Assembly (NCBI RefSeq): GCF_001467945.1
Contig: NZ_LNYQ01000012.1
Coordinates: 124,001 to 188,000, forward strand
Length of the DNA: 64,000 nt
DNA from: Legionella parisiensis
Lineage (GTDB): Bacteria > Pseudomonadota > Gammaproteobacteria > Legionellales > Legionellaceae
Direction: 5' to 3'
Part shown: one piece after another, positions 1 to 9,520 of the stretch
How the letters are laid out: every line of letters begins with the position of its first letter
Position numbering within the stretch: the stretch's first letter is position 1
The notes under the pieces: generated by a model
What the model saw: only the letters and a program-made list of their open reading frames with translations
What the model was told of the DNA's origin: nothing
The model's database searches: none
Program-made: the position numbers and the translations under genes

Positions 1-308
1 GGATATGCACAATGATTTGATTTCTGCTCGACACCACAATATCCATAACTTTGTCCGCAGGCATGTTGATTGGGCCATAAACCATGCAAAGTCAGATGTT
101 TTGCTTGATAGGAATTTTTAGGTAAGTGCATACATTCGGGTTTACCTGCTTCATATCCATATGTTTGACAAAAACCCGGTTGCGAACTAAGCGCTAAGAC
201 ATAAGAATCAGACATGCCTGCATGGGTATCACACACATCACCCAGAGCAACAGAAGCAATAGCGTTAACAGAAAAAACAAGCAACAACAGGATAGTGAAC
301 TTTTTCAT
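1..308 (-). CDS. Secreted ribonuclease T2 family protein (N-terminal part)
   Basis: The reading frame starts at 308 and runs off the left edge of the window, leaving about 102 residues. It opens with a signal peptide (MKKFTILLLLVFSVNAIAS), so the product is probably exported. About 75 residues in there is HGLWPN, the first conserved active-site block (CAS I) of RNase T2 enzymes, whose His takes part in catalysis. Several Cys residues before and after it fit the disulfide-rich fold. T2 enzymes cut single-stranded RNA to 2',3'-cyclic phosphates. Legionella pneumophila secretes such an enzyme, SrnA, by type II secretion; whether this is its orthologue cannot be judged from the fragment. The second active-site block lies outside the window. 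Confidence 0.85.
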   Translation of the reverse strand, partial: MKKFTILLLLVFSVNAIASVALGDVCDTHAGMSDSYVLALSSQPGFCQTYGYEAGKPECMHLPKNSYQAKHLTLHGLWPNQHACGQSYGYCGVEQKSNHCAY

Positions 309-477
309 TAAGACACTCCATGTCAGGCTTTTTTAAACATTATACAGAAGAAGATGATGAATGCCACTTTTTTATTGTCACATTACCTATTGAATTTTAA
401 TGAAAAATTTTAAACAAGGCGTCTAGTTCAAACACTGAACACTGCACAACCTGGGTTAGGGGTTAAATCGTCTCGAC

Positions 478-2601
478 TCAATCGATTGCTGGATAAGGTT
501 CGCCTATTGGACCATTTTTATTGTCCAATAGGCGTTCTTTTTCATCCACAGAGAACAGACGACCGCGTTCAATTTTAGGCTGCTCAAGAAGCTCCTTACA
601 AAACTTCTCATATGTTTCCTCATCAAACTCCAATGCCTTTTTTTCCTCAGGTTTAAATAGCGCGTCCACGAGCATCTGCGTCGCAATCGCTAACGCTATT
701 GCGGCAATAAGTACAGGTATAATACCAAGCCCTCCCAGAGGCACAGCTACTAAACTTACGAGGACAGCAACAGGAACTAAAGCTTCAATCATAATACGTC
801 GTGCTAAATTTACTGATTGATAAATCATCATCTGTTTCTGATATTCTGTTTCTGCCTGAAGTTGCTTAATTTCAAGATAAAGCAGTTTTTTCTGATTCTC
901 ACTTAAATTTGGATTCTTTCTCAATAAGCGCAGTAACTCTTTTACTTTGTCATCATGATCCTGGTTCTGCTCCTGCAGTGTTTTATAGGTTTTATAAAGC
1001 TCAATGCCTCCTTTAATTGCATTATTAATAATAGTAAATGCGAGACACACTGCCGCACCAGCAATTAACATGATGCCTAATACTGGAGCTGATATAGGCA
1101 TAAATGGCGCGGTTAAGACAACAAAAGCCAACATAAGACCAACAGCATAAGCAATATTATTGATTAAGGATATTTTTTGCAGTTGCCAATCTCTGTAGCA
1201 TTTTAACTTTTCTCGTTCCAAGTTGCGAATTTGCACCTCAATTTGGCGTTTTGCCGTTAACTCAACCTCATCAAGTTTTCCTTTCACCTCTCTCTCTTTC
1301 AACACTTGAAGTTGGTTTTCTAACCGCTCTAGATCTTCCTCATATTGCAGCATTGCCTTATTATACTTTGTTCTTTGCTCTTCAAACTCCCAGGCAGACA
1401 CGACTATATCAAAAACTAGAAGAACAATAGTAAGGACATCTCCTGCAGTACCTAACGCGCCTACCCCGTTAAGCTTAAAGAAGCAAAGCAAATTAGCTGT
1501 TCCCCAAAGGAAATCATTCAATAGAGCAAATTTTCTTTGTGCGAATTGGGTTTGAAAACGCTCCTGCCAAGGTGTTTTTGCTTCTTCCGCACTCATCCAG
1601 GGACCTTGTATGGTATGTTTGAGCAATAAACCCAACTCTAGATAAAAACGTGCATAATATAATATCCAGCTCAAATTTCCCGTCAAAAAATCCGGAGTTT
1701 TCATAGCTCCAGGTGCTTGTGCTGCATACATGTAGTCAGGCAGGTGGCCAACTACCGTTTTTAAGAAAGTTGAACCCCAAACCCAATAAAGTCGCGCTTC
1801 ATTGATTTTACCCATATATTCTTTAATGGTCTTGGTTGTACTTCCAGGGAAATCAACCATCTCCTCAGCCAGTAATTGCCCAACAGAAATGCCTAAATAT
1901 TTTACAGGTTTTGCTTCAGATCCCGCATAATGCATCTCGATTCGTTGTCGATAATCAGGATCTAAGCGTTCAAGAAGTTCTGAGCAGCGTTTAATCTGCT
2001 GATTATACGTGCTTACGTTCTCCGTTTTCTGATAATCTATTTCATGCTTTTTTTGTGCCAGCAAAAGCAATAGAGTAATTTTCAGATTAAATGCCAGTTC
2101 TTCTTTTCTATGTTCGTCGCTCATATACTTGAGCATTACTGGATCAGTTTTATCCAAAATTCTTAAATAAGAAGTCAGTGAAGGAAGGAAATCATTAATA
2201 CGGTGTTCCGTGTATGCACGGTCAGTGACAGACCTGACCCAATCCAATTGGTTTCCCTTTGCTCGTTTATAATGTCCAGAGCACGATGTCTTCAGTCGAG
2301 TATAATACTCTATTTTTTTGTCATCGGTGGGTTCAGGAAGTTTGCGAACTTGGCGACCTTGTGCATCTGTATATGCATGATAAAGCTCACCATCATGCAA
2401 AATAATCGCATCATTATCATTTAACGAATTTTTGAGTTTATCAGCTTCACTAATATCTTGAGGATCAAATTCTAACTCAATAAGGCCACATTCAGTGCGG
2501 TTGTACTGTAGCAAGTCCTCGAAACTCAAATCAGCAAGTTTCTTGTCATCTTTAAATGCATCTCTAAGAAAGGATTGCAAAACCGCGCTACTCGTTGCCA
2601 T
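478..2601 (-). CDS. Unknown 707-residue membrane and coiled-coil protein, effector candidate
   Basis: No known domain was recognised. The first 350 residues look soluble, helical and charged. Hydrophobic hairpins follow at roughly 367-405, 480-530 and 604-644. The stretches between them (about 408-478 and 530-600) are rich in Glu, Lys, Leu and Gln with heptad-like spacing, as in coiled coils. The second hairpin contains the string PISAPVL. The C-terminal tail after about 650 is acidic. There is no signal peptide. The gene stands alone, with flanking gaps of 169 and 306 bases. The layout resembles that of the 412-residue protein at 40544-41782 and of Legionella effectors that insert into host membranes, but the effector role is inference. 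Confidence 0.8.
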   Translation of the reverse strand: MATSSAVLQSFLRDAFKDDKKLADLSFEDLLQYNRTECGLIELEFDPQDISEADKLKNSLNDNDAIILHDGELYHAYTDAQGRQVRKLPEPTDDKKIEYYTRLKTSCSGHYKRAKGNQLDWVRSVTDRAYTEHRINDFLPSLTSYLRILDKTDPVMLKYMSDEHRKEELAFNLKITLLLLLAQKKHEIDYQKTENVSTYNQQIKRCSELLERLDPDYRQRIEMHYAGSEAKPVKYLGISVGQLLAEEMVDFPGSTTKTIKEYMGKINEARLYWVWGSTFLKTVVGHLPDYMYAAQAPGAMKTPDFLTGNLSWILYYARFYLELGLLLKHTIQGPWMSAEEAKTPWQERFQTQFAQRKFALLNDFLWGTANLLCFFKLNGVGALGTAGDVLTIVLLVFDIVVSAWEFEEQRTKYNKAMLQYEEDLERLENQLQVLKEREVKGKLDEVELTAKRQIEVQIRNLEREKLKCYRDWQLQKISLINNIAYAVGLMLAFVVLTAPFMPISAPVLGIMLIAGAAVCLAFTIINNAIKGGIELYKTYKTLQEQNQDHDDKVKELLRLLRKNPNLSENQKKLLYLEIKQLQAETEYQKQMMIYQSVNLARRIMIEALVPVAVLVSLVAVPLGGLGIIPVLIAAIALAIATQMLVDALFKPEEKKALEFDEETYEKFCKELLEQPKIERGRLFSVDEKERLLDNKNGPIGEPYPAID

Positions 2602-2907
2602 AATGTCACCCCTGTGCTCATGAATTCCAGCGACTCATTCATTTAATCACAGTAAAAAATTTATATGTTCTTTTTTATAACATAGCACTAATTTTAAAAA
2701 CAAGCTGTCCATTCGTTGATTTACACTATTGAAACTAAAATTTGCATAAAATGATAGAGTTCTTGCATAACCGGAATTTTACTTTAGTGCGAGATATAAA
2801 TGGCTCAAGGAGCAGTTTAGCCCCATATTGGACTTTTCCCAGGATTTAACCTTTTGCCAAAGAGACACGCATCGCCTGCTCAATAAATATTTCTTGAAAA
2901 ACCCTAA
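2602..2907. other. Intergenic stretch with no gene seen
   Basis: This 306-base AT-rich gap lies between the start of the 707-residue gene and the end of the mannose-phosphate gene, both on the minus strand. It presumably holds the promoter of the former. No convincing PmrA-type tandem box, tRNA, long hairpin or reading frame was found by eye. Confidence 0.4.
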
Positions 2908-4332
2908 TTAGGAGAGTTCACGCGCATAGATGTCATCAAACCGTTTAATATCATCCTCACCTAGATATACGCCACTTTGAACTTCAATAACATAAAGTGG
3001 TTCATTACCTGGATTACTCAAACGATGTAGCGTATTTTGTGCAATATACGTTGATTGATTTACCGATAAATAAATCGTTTGTGTGTCATTGATTACTTCT
3101 GCCTTTCCAGAAACAACAACCCAATGTTCGGCTCGATGCTGATGCATTTGTAATGACAAACGAGCACCAGGTTTTACCATAAGTCGTTTTACTTTAAAAG
3201 AAGCCCCCTCAGCCAAAACTTCATAATATCCCCAAGGACGAGACACTCGTTGGTGATCTTGGGTCAATTGATGATGATCTTTGCTTAAGGAACTCACTAA
3301 ATCTTTAACGTGCTGTGAGTATTCCTTGCCAGCTACCAAAATAGCATCTTGGGTAGCAACAATGATTTGATCTTGTACACCTATTGCAGTAACTAAAATG
3401 TCAGTACTGTGAATCAGGCAATTCGAACTCTGCTGTGCAATAACTTTTCCACTAACCGTGTTTCCGTCTTGATCGGGTGTATTCGCATCCGCCACTGCAG
3501 ACCAACACCCTAAATCGCTCCACTGCATGGCAACAGGTATAACCGCAGCTTTATTTGTCTTTTCCATAATTGCATAATCAATGGAGTCGGCTTCGCAACG
3601 AGAAAAGCATTCTAAATCAAGACGTAAAAAATCATGGTGCTGCTGTGCTTTTAAAACGGCTTGTTGGCTAAAATAATGAATGTCAGGTTGGTATTCAACT
3701 AATTCCTGAAGGTATACGTCAGCACGACAAACAAACATACCGCTATTCCAAAAATAATTTCCACTGGCAATAAATTCTTTTGCCTGTTCAAGTGCCGGTT
3801 TTTCTCTGAAACGCAAAACCTGCTGCACTCTATCCGTTAATGGCAACCCGGCTTCTATATAACCATATCCGGTTTTAGGGCCGTCTGGCTGGATACCAAA
3901 AGTAATTAAAGTATGATGTTCTGCAGCAAATTGTGCTCCTATTAACATTGCTTCTTGCCATGCCAGCTCATCAGCGATCCAGTGATCTGATGGAAGCACC
4001 AACATAACTGCATCAGGCCCAGCGATTTGAGATAAATGATGAGCTGCACAGGCAATTGCTGGAGCTGTATTGCGAGCACAAGGCTCCAACAGATAAGTCA
4101 ACGAATGATTTAAATGATTTAATTGATCCTGACAAAGAAAATAGTGCGCATCGTTACTTATGATAAGTGCATGGGTATTTACCAGATTCTGTGCTCTTTT
4201 TACAGTTTGTTGCAAAAGGGACAGCTCACCATTTAAGGCTAAAAATTGCTTCGGATAATTTTTACGAGATAAAGGCCATAAACGAGTTCCAGAACCGCCT
4301 GCAAGGATAACGGGATAAAGAGTAGTCGTCAT
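2908..4332 (-). CDS. Bifunctional mannose-1-phosphate guanylyltransferase / mannose-6-phosphate isomerase
   Basis: This enzyme interconverts fructose-6-phosphate and mannose-6-phosphate and joins mannose-1-phosphate to GTP to make GDP-mannose for surface polysaccharide (AlgA/ManC/XanB type). The N-terminus carries the nucleotidyltransferase signature LAGGSGTRLWPLSR at about residues 9-22 followed by KQF. The last 110 residues form a cupin-type isomerase domain with the metal-binding segment HQHRAEHW. The 474-residue length is normal for the two-domain form. The start at 4332 is preferred to an upstream ATG at 4374, because a GGAG lies just before it and the family motif then begins directly. 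No sugar-pathway neighbours are present. Confidence 0.93.
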   Translation of the reverse strand: MTTTLYPVILAGGSGTRLWPLSRKNYPKQFLALNGELSLLQQTVKRAQNLVNTHALIISNDAHYFLCQDQLNHLNHSLTYLLEPCARNTAPAIACAAHHLSQIAGPDAVMLVLPSDHWIADELAWQEAMLIGAQFAAEHHTLITFGIQPDGPKTGYGYIEAGLPLTDRVQQVLRFREKPALEQAKEFIASGNYFWNSGMFVCRADVYLQELVEYQPDIHYFSQQAVLKAQQHHDFLRLDLECFSRCEADSIDYAIMEKTNKAAVIPVAMQWSDLGCWSAVADANTPDQDGNTVSGKVIAQQSSNCLIHSTDILVTAIGVQDQIIVATQDAILVAGKEYSQHVKDLVSSLSKDHHQLTQDHQRVSRPWGYYEVLAEGASFKVKRLMVKPGARLSLQMHQHRAEHWVVVSGKAEVINDTQTIYLSVNQSTYIAQNTLHRLSNPGNEPLYVIEVQSGVYLGEDDIKRFDDIYARELS

Positions 4333-4580
4333 AAAGCTCCATGTTATGGCATAATGGACGCATTCTAGCAGCATTTTAAGCCTAAAAAAAGTAACCTCCC
4401 AAGAAGTTTGGGCAAATTATAATCACACTCGCCTGCGGCTCGTTCTCAGGATTCCAAGCTCCTGACGAGGGCAAAATTCCTGGATTATGCGGACAAGCCA
4501 CAACAACGTAGGCAGCGGTTCTTGCCCGGGCTTATTTAAGCAGTTATAAAAATGAGTAAATTTTTGGAGACTTATATATT

Positions 4581-5264
4581 ATGAAAAAAGCGGTAGTCCT
4601 ATTATCTGGCGGCCTGGATTCCACAACTTGCCTGGCTTTAGCTCGCTCAAAAGGCTTCTCCTGTTACGCAATCAGCTTTTCCTATGGGCAAAGGCATTCA
4701 GCTGAATTGCTCGCTGCACAGCGTATTGCTCAGCATTATCAGGTTGTGACACATCAAATTGTCCCCTTAGATACTGCACTGTTTCGTAATTCAGCGTTGA
4801 CTGACTCTAATATAGAAGTACCATCATTTCAGGATGGCTCTGACATTCCAGTTACATATGTGCCTGCGCGTAATACCATTTTCCTGGCGATGGCCTTAGG
4901 CTTCGCAGAATCTATTGGAGCAAGAGAAATTTTTATCGGAGCAAGCTCTGTTGACTATTCTTATTACCCTGATTGTCGCCCTGAATTTATCCAAGCCTTT
5001 CAAACTTTAGCCAATTTGGCGACCAAAGCAGGGGTAAGCGGTGATCCATTCACCATTCATGCACCCTTACAGCATTTAAGCAAGGTAGAAACAATTCAAT
5101 TAGGAATACATCTCGGTATAGATTATAGTTTAACTGTTTCATGTTATCAGGCAAATGATGCCGGGGAAGCATGTGGCCAATGTGATAGTTGTACTTTTAG
5201 AAAGCGCGGATTTCTTGGTGCTGGAATTGATGACCCTACTCTCTATCGTCATTCCGATCATTGA
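4581..5264 (+). CDS. queC: 7-cyano-7-deazaguanine (preQ0) synthase QueC
   Basis: QueC converts 7-carboxy-7-deazaguanine to preQ0 using ATP and ammonia, a step in making queuosine for the tRNA anticodon. The PP-loop SGGLDSTT is at residues 9-16. A zinc site is formed by Cys188 and the cluster CGQCDSC near residue 200. The 227-residue length is typical. A TTTTGGAG ribosome-binding sequence sits about 12 bases before the ATG. The gene stands alone, and no other de novo queuosine gene (queD, queE, queF) was firmly identified nearby. The PTPS-fold protein at 26264-26770 is only a distant relative of QueD. Confidence 0.96.
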   Translation: MKKAVVLLSGGLDSTTCLALARSKGFSCYAISFSYGQRHSAELLAAQRIAQHYQVVTHQIVPLDTALFRNSALTDSNIEVPSFQDGSDIPVTYVPARNTIFLAMALGFAESIGAREIFIGASSVDYSYYPDCRPEFIQAFQTLANLATKAGVSGDPFTIHAPLQHLSKVETIQLGIHLGIDYSLTVSCYQANDAGEACGQCDSCTFRKRGFLGAGIDDPTLYRHSDH

Positions 5265-5349
5265 TAGAATGGCAGGGAATTATCATTAGATTGTTTAGTT
5301 CCCTTTTCTCTAAAATAAACTTAAGCCCTGTAATCGCACAAATATTAGC

Positions 5350-5391
5350 CTTAATGTTTTATTAATATAATGATTGTTCATTTGCTATACC
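5350..5391 (+). promoter_or_regulatory. PmrA-like tandem box and possible -10
   Basis: Two nine-base elements lie at 5350-5358 (CTTAATGTT) and 5361-5369 (ATTAATATA), separated by two bases. This matches the Legionella PmrA consensus cTTAATatT-N2-cTTAATatT, as I recall it, at 8 of 9 and 7 of 9 positions with the right spacing. TATACC at 5386-5391 could be the -10 element. The next gene starts at 5511, leaving a leader of roughly 110 bases. A 14-bp palindrome (TTTGTTACAACAAA) lies within that leader at 5424-5437. Confidence 0.5.
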
Positions 5392-5510
5392 ATTCACACG
5401 GAAAAATCAAATATTTTTACACTTTTGTTACAACAAACTGAGCATTTTTGATTCACATGTAGCAAAATCATTGCTATTATTTGCCCTGATTTATAACCTT
5501 GGAGTAACAC

Positions 5511-6290
5511 ATGAAATTTAAAGAAGTTATGAGTAAGATTGGGTACTTACCAGCAAATGCTTTTACAGGTCTGTCTAATCTGTTATTAGGTTCTACTGTT
5601 AAAGTAACAGATAGAGACGGCGTAGAAAAAGTTAAAATGGGCCGTGATGGTAAACCTGTAACAACACCTGGCTTAGTAGGCTATATTGCTGAAGGGATTA
5701 AAATTGCTAGCCGTTCAACTGCTGATTTCCTCTCTAACCATAAAAAAGCAATCGCTACTGCTGCGTGGCTTTCTCTGCTTGCTGCTGGTGCGGTTGCACT
5801 TACTTTATTCTTGTGGCCTGCTGCTCTAACTGCAGTTGCTACGTTCTCAATCGGTGGTCTTTCTATTGCTGCAATCGCTGGTGCTAGCACTGTTGCACAA
5901 ATCGGTCTTGCTGCTGGATTAGCCGCTGCTGCTGCTTCTGTTGCAACTTACGTAACTGCTGCTGCTGGTAACGCGATTAACTGGCTTGCTGAGTGCTGCA
6001 AAGGTCTTCGTAGCAAGAGCCAAAAAAACAAATTTGAAGTACTGCCCTCTGACGAAGAAGACTCTTTACATAAAGAGAGTGGTTTCGAATCTAGTTTTAT
6101 TGGCAGCAACCCATACGTTGCTCCAGAGCTAGGCACAACTTCAGTTAAGCCTAAATCAGGCACTGTAGTTAGTTTGTCGACTCGTCGTGAAGAAGATGTA
6201 CCTCAATTCCCATCTCCTTTGAGCACAAATGTTGTGAAGAAGAAAGTAGAGGAAGTTGATCAAAGACTTGATTTGAGCAGCAGCATATAA
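5511..6290 (+). CDS. Unknown Ala-rich membrane protein, possibly highly expressed
   Basis: This 259-residue protein has no recognised domain. Residues about 80-160 are very hydrophobic and rich in Ala and Gly, enough for two to four membrane passes. The N-terminal 75 residues are basic and soluble-looking. The C-terminal 100 residues are polar and end in VEEVDQRLDLSSSI. Codon choice is strikingly biased to GCT, GTT, ACT, GGT and CGT, as in abundant proteins and unlike neighbouring unknown genes. GGAG precedes the ATG, a PmrA-like box lies upstream and a strong terminator follows. An abundant membrane protein, perhaps a Dot/Icm substrate, fits these features, but the role is not known. Confidence 0.8.
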   Translation: MKFKEVMSKIGYLPANAFTGLSNLLLGSTVKVTDRDGVEKVKMGRDGKPVTTPGLVGYIAEGIKIASRSTADFLSNHKKAIATAAWLSLLAAGAVALTLFLWPAALTAVATFSIGGLSIAAIAGASTVAQIGLAAGLAAAAASVATYVTAAAGNAINWLAECCKGLRSKSQKNKFEVLPSDEEDSLHKESGFESSFIGSNPYVAPELGTTSVKPKSGTVVSLSTRREEDVPQFPSPLSTNVVKKKVEEVDQRLDLSSSI

Positions 6291-6312
6291 TCTGTAGTTC
6301 AAGTCAGAAATG

Positions 6313-6340
6313 AAAAACGCGGCATATGCCGCGTTTTTTT
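6313..6340 (+). terminator. Rho-independent terminator
   Basis: The 16-base perfect palindrome CGCGGCATATGCCGCG (6318-6333) is preceded by five A and followed by seven T, 23 bases after the stop codon of the preceding gene. The A run on the other side could let it work in both directions, but no convergent gene is present. Confidence 0.9.
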
Positions 6341-6545
6341 ATTTCTATTTAATTAATTTACACGACGTAACTCCAAAGTAATAGATAAGTACCAAGCTAT
6401 ACTTCAACAGTTTAGAATTTTCTTTTTTGTCTAATGCAACCACGATTTACCCTATCACGTCACTCAGCAATAACTCAGTTGCCTACAGCATTTATGGCTT
6501 ACATGCGTTATAATCTGTCATTTTACACAAGCAGGTACTGAATTA

Positions 6546-8207
6546 ATGGCGAAACAACGTAAAATGCTGGTTACCAGCGCCTTACCCTACGCAAATGGGC
6601 ATTTACATCTTGGGCATTTAGTAGAACATATTCAAACGGATATTTGGGTGCGTACCCATAAAATGTCCGGAATCCATTGCATCAGTATCTGTGGTGACGA
6701 TGCGCATGGCACCCCGATTATGTTAAAAGCAGAGCAAATGGGAATTACTCCAGAAACCTTGACCGCCGAAATAAAGCAAAGCCATGAACGTGATTTCAAA
6801 GCGTTTGCGATTGATTATGACTGTTATCATACGACCCACTCCCCAGAAAACCAGGCCTTAGCTGTAGCCATTTATGAGTCATTACAGGCAAATGGTTCCA
6901 TTATTAAAAGAACCATACGGCAAGCATATGATCCTGTAAAGCAAATGTTTTTACCTGACCGCTACGTCAAAGGAACATGTCCAAAATGTGGTGCTCGCGA
7001 TCAATATGGGGATAACTGTGAGGTCTGTGGTGCGACCTACTTGCCTACGGATTTAATTGATGCCGTATCTGCTATTTCAGGAGCCAAACCTATAGAAAAA
7101 GATTCAGAGCATTATTTTTTTGATTTGCCACGTTACGAAGCGCTTTTAAAAGAATGGACCCGTAGCGGTCATTTGCAAGCCGAAGTAGCGAATAAACTGG
7201 ATGAGTGGTTTGCCGCAGGATTAAAACAATGGGATATCTCGCGTGATGCTCCTTATTTTGGATTTCCAATTCCCGGAACTACAGACAAATACTTCTATGT
7301 CTGGCTTGATGCACCTATAGGTTATATGGCCAGTTTTAAAAAATATTGCGATGAGCAAGACCTTTCTTTTGCTGAATTTTGGGATAAAGGCTCAACTACC
7401 GAGTTATACCATTTTGTTGGTAAAGATATTGTTTATTTCCATGCTTTGTTTTGGCCTGCCATGCTTGCTGCGAGCGGGCACCGCATGCCTACAGCCGTTT
7501 ACACTCATGGCTTCTTGACGGTTGATGGCCAGAAAATGTCAAAATCACGTGGAACTTTTCTTGAGGCACGGACTTATCTTGAGCACCTGCATCCCGAATA
7601 CCTCCGTTATTATTTTGCCGCCAAGCTAAACGGCCGCGTTGATGATTTGGATTTAAATTTTGATGATTTCATCAATAGGATCAATGCGGATCTCGTGGGC
7701 AAAGTAGTCAATATTGCCAGTCGTTGTGCCGGTTTTATCAATAAGCGATTTGATAACCTTTTAAGCAGCGGTTTAAGTGCCCCGCAATTGTACGCGGAAC
7801 TACTCGACGTGCGCGAGGAAGTGATTGATTCTTTTATTTCTCGCGATTATGCACGCGCTATTCGCCAGATTATGGATTGCGCCGATAAAGTGAATCAATA
7901 TATAGATACCCACAAGCCCTGGGTATTAGCAAAAGAAGAAGGACGCTTACCCGAAGTACAGGCCATTTGTACCATGGGAATTAATTTATTTCGGATCTTA
8001 ATCACTTATTTAAAACCCGTATTGCCTCTGATGGCAAAAGCTTCTGAAGGTTTTTTAAATTGTGCCCCCCTTAATTGGGAATCCATTAACCAACCTCTGC
8101 TCAATCATAATCTCAATACCTTCCAGCCCTTAATGGTTCGTGTTGAAAGGGAAAAAATACAGGCCATGCTGGAACAATCCAAACAGGTGTACCATGGCTT
8201 CAGTTAA
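6546..8207 (+). CDS. metG: Methionyl-tRNA synthetase, short form
   Basis: MetG charges tRNA-Met with methionine. The class I HIGH-like motif is HLGH at residues 21-24. The zinc knuckle CPKC...CEVC starts at Cys145, and KMSKS is at 330-334. The anticodon-binding helical domain follows. At 553 residues it lacks the C-terminal Trbp111/EMAP-like tRNA-binding domain that takes E. coli MetG to about 676 residues; such short forms are known in other bacteria. The last 14 bases overlap the start of rnfB, so metG, rnfB and nth are probably one transcript. Confidence 0.97.
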   Translation: MAKQRKMLVTSALPYANGHLHLGHLVEHIQTDIWVRTHKMSGIHCISICGDDAHGTPIMLKAEQMGITPETLTAEIKQSHERDFKAFAIDYDCYHTTHSPENQALAVAIYESLQANGSIIKRTIRQAYDPVKQMFLPDRYVKGTCPKCGARDQYGDNCEVCGATYLPTDLIDAVSAISGAKPIEKDSEHYFFDLPRYEALLKEWTRSGHLQAEVANKLDEWFAAGLKQWDISRDAPYFGFPIPGTTDKYFYVWLDAPIGYMASFKKYCDEQDLSFAEFWDKGSTTELYHFVGKDIVYFHALFWPAMLAASGHRMPTAVYTHGFLTVDGQKMSKSRGTFLEARTYLEHLHPEYLRYYFAAKLNGRVDDLDLNFDDFINRINADLVGKVVNIASRCAGFINKRFDNLLSSGLSAPQLYAELLDVREEVIDSFISRDYARAIRQIMDCADKVNQYIDTHKPWVLAKEEGRLPEVQAICTMGINLFRILITYLKPVLPLMAKASEGFLNCAPLNWESINQPLLNHNLNTFQPLMVRVEREKIQAMLEQSKQVYHGFS

Positions 8208-8805
8208 AGAAATTGATGCACTTTTGCCACAGACTCAATGTGGGGAATGCGATTACCCTGGTTGCTTACCGTATGCCGAAGCCCTGGCCCAAGGGACAGC
8301 ACCAATTAATAAATGCCCTCCCGGGGGAGTAACTACCGTCAAAGCATTAGGTGCTTTACTCAATATTAACCCTGTTCCTTATTTGGAAAACGCACACACG
8401 AATACCCGGGCACCCTCTGTTGCGGTCATTCGTGAAGCAGAATGCATTGGGTGTACCAAATGCATCAAAGCATGCCCGGTAGATGCAATCATTGGCAGTG
8501 GTAAATTAATGCATGCGGTGATTAACCATGAATGCACTGGTTGTGGCCTGTGTGTTGCTCCATGTCCGGTAGATTGTATTGAGATGGTGACTTTACCCGA
8601 TATACACTATGATAAAGCTCTAGCACGTAAGCGTTTTAATGCCAAAAAAACACGTTCATTACGTGAGGAACATGAAAAACAACAGGCTTATAGAGAAAAG
8701 CGCCAACTTGCATTGAAAACAGATAAGACCCAAGACTTACAAGCCAAGCAAGACTATATTCAAAAAGCATTGGCACGTGTGAAAGCGAAAAAAACTCATG
8801 AATAA
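8194..8805 (+). CDS. rnfB: RnfB-like iron-sulfur protein without membrane anchor
   Basis: The start at 8194 gives 203 residues beginning [11 protein letters not shown]. An N-terminal [4Fe-4S] site is formed by Cys16, Cys19, Cys24 and Cys41, as in the RnfB/Fe-S domain. Two ferredoxin-type clusters follow ([12 protein letters not shown] and [12 protein letters not shown]), then a basic, Lys/Gln-rich tail. Canonical RnfB has an N-terminal hydrophobic helix that anchors it in the Rnf complex; this protein lacks it, and no rnfA, C, D, G or E gene is nearby. A soluble electron carrier role is therefore possible, but its partner is unknown. An upstream in-frame ATG at 8140 lies within metG and adds residues unlike the family. 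Confidence 0.88.
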   Translation: MASVKEIDALLPQTQCGECDYPGCLPYAEALAQGTAPINKCPPGGVTTVKALGALLNINPVPYLENAHTNTRAPSVAVIREAECIGCTKCIKACPVDAIIGSGKLMHAVINHECTGCGLCVAPCPVDCIEMVTLPDIHYDKALARKRFNAKKTRSLREEHEKQQAYREKRQLALKTDKTQDLQAKQDYIQKALARVKAKKTHE

Positions 8806-9430
8806 AAAGCAGCGCCATGAAATTTTTGTGCGTTTTCGTGAACAAAATCCACATCCAACTACAGAGTTGGTTTATCACTCCCCTTTTGAATTGTTAATTG
8901 CTGTCATTCTTTCAGCACAAGCAACTGATGTTGGCGTTAATAAAGCAACAGCCAAGTTATTTCCAGTAGCCAACACCCCCGAGGGTGTTCTTGAATTGGG
9001 TTTGGAAAAACTTAAAGAATATATAAAATCTATAGGCCTCTATAATAGCAAGGCACAAAATATTATGAAAACCTGCGCATTGCTGGTCAAAAATTACAAT
9101 GGAAAAGTACCCACTCAACGAAATGACTTGGAGTCTTTGCCGGGAGTAGGCCGTAAAACAGCTAACGTAATCCTGAATACAGCTTTTGGCGAATCCACAG
9201 TGGCTGTAGATACTCACATATTTAGGGTATCAAATCGGACTGGCCTCGCTAAAGGGAAAACTCCTTTAGAAGTAGAAAGAGCACTCATAAAAAATATTGA
9301 GGCTCAGTTTTTAAAAGATGCGCATCATTGGCTTGTTTTACATGGACGTTATGTATGTACTGCGCGCCGCCCCCAATGTAAAACATGCATCATCCAGGAT
9401 CTGTGTGAGTACCCGGATAAAAATCTATAA
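8798..9430 (+). CDS. nth: Endonuclease III
   Basis: This DNA glycosylase/AP lyase removes oxidised pyrimidines in base excision repair. The helix-hairpin-helix [10 protein letters not shown] carries the catalytic Lys, and the catalytic Asp is in [10 protein letters not shown]. The C-terminal [4Fe-4S] cluster shows the family spacing C-x6-C-x2-C-x5-C ([17 protein letters not shown]). The 210-residue length is standard. The start overlaps the end of rnfB by 8 bases, suggesting translational coupling. Confidence 0.97.
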   Translation: MNKKQRHEIFVRFREQNPHPTTELVYHSPFELLIAVILSAQATDVGVNKATAKLFPVANTPEGVLELGLEKLKEYIKSIGLYNSKAQNIMKTCALLVKNYNGKVPTQRNDLESLPGVGRKTANVILNTAFGESTVAVDTHIFRVSNRTGLAKGKTPLEVERALIKNIEAQFLKDAHHWLVLHGRYVCTARRPQCKTCIIQDLCEYPDKNL

Positions 9431-9520
9431 AAAATAGAGTGGATGTAATGGCATGCTGCTCCGGGCTTCGCTTCGTTGTACCCAGGCTGCATTCAAAAAT
9501 ATCTGTTATGGATAACAACT

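Noticed and set aside
8140-8193. Upstream ATG giving RnfB 18 more residues
   Set aside because: The extension lies inside metG in another frame, is not hydrophobic and does not supply the missing membrane anchor.
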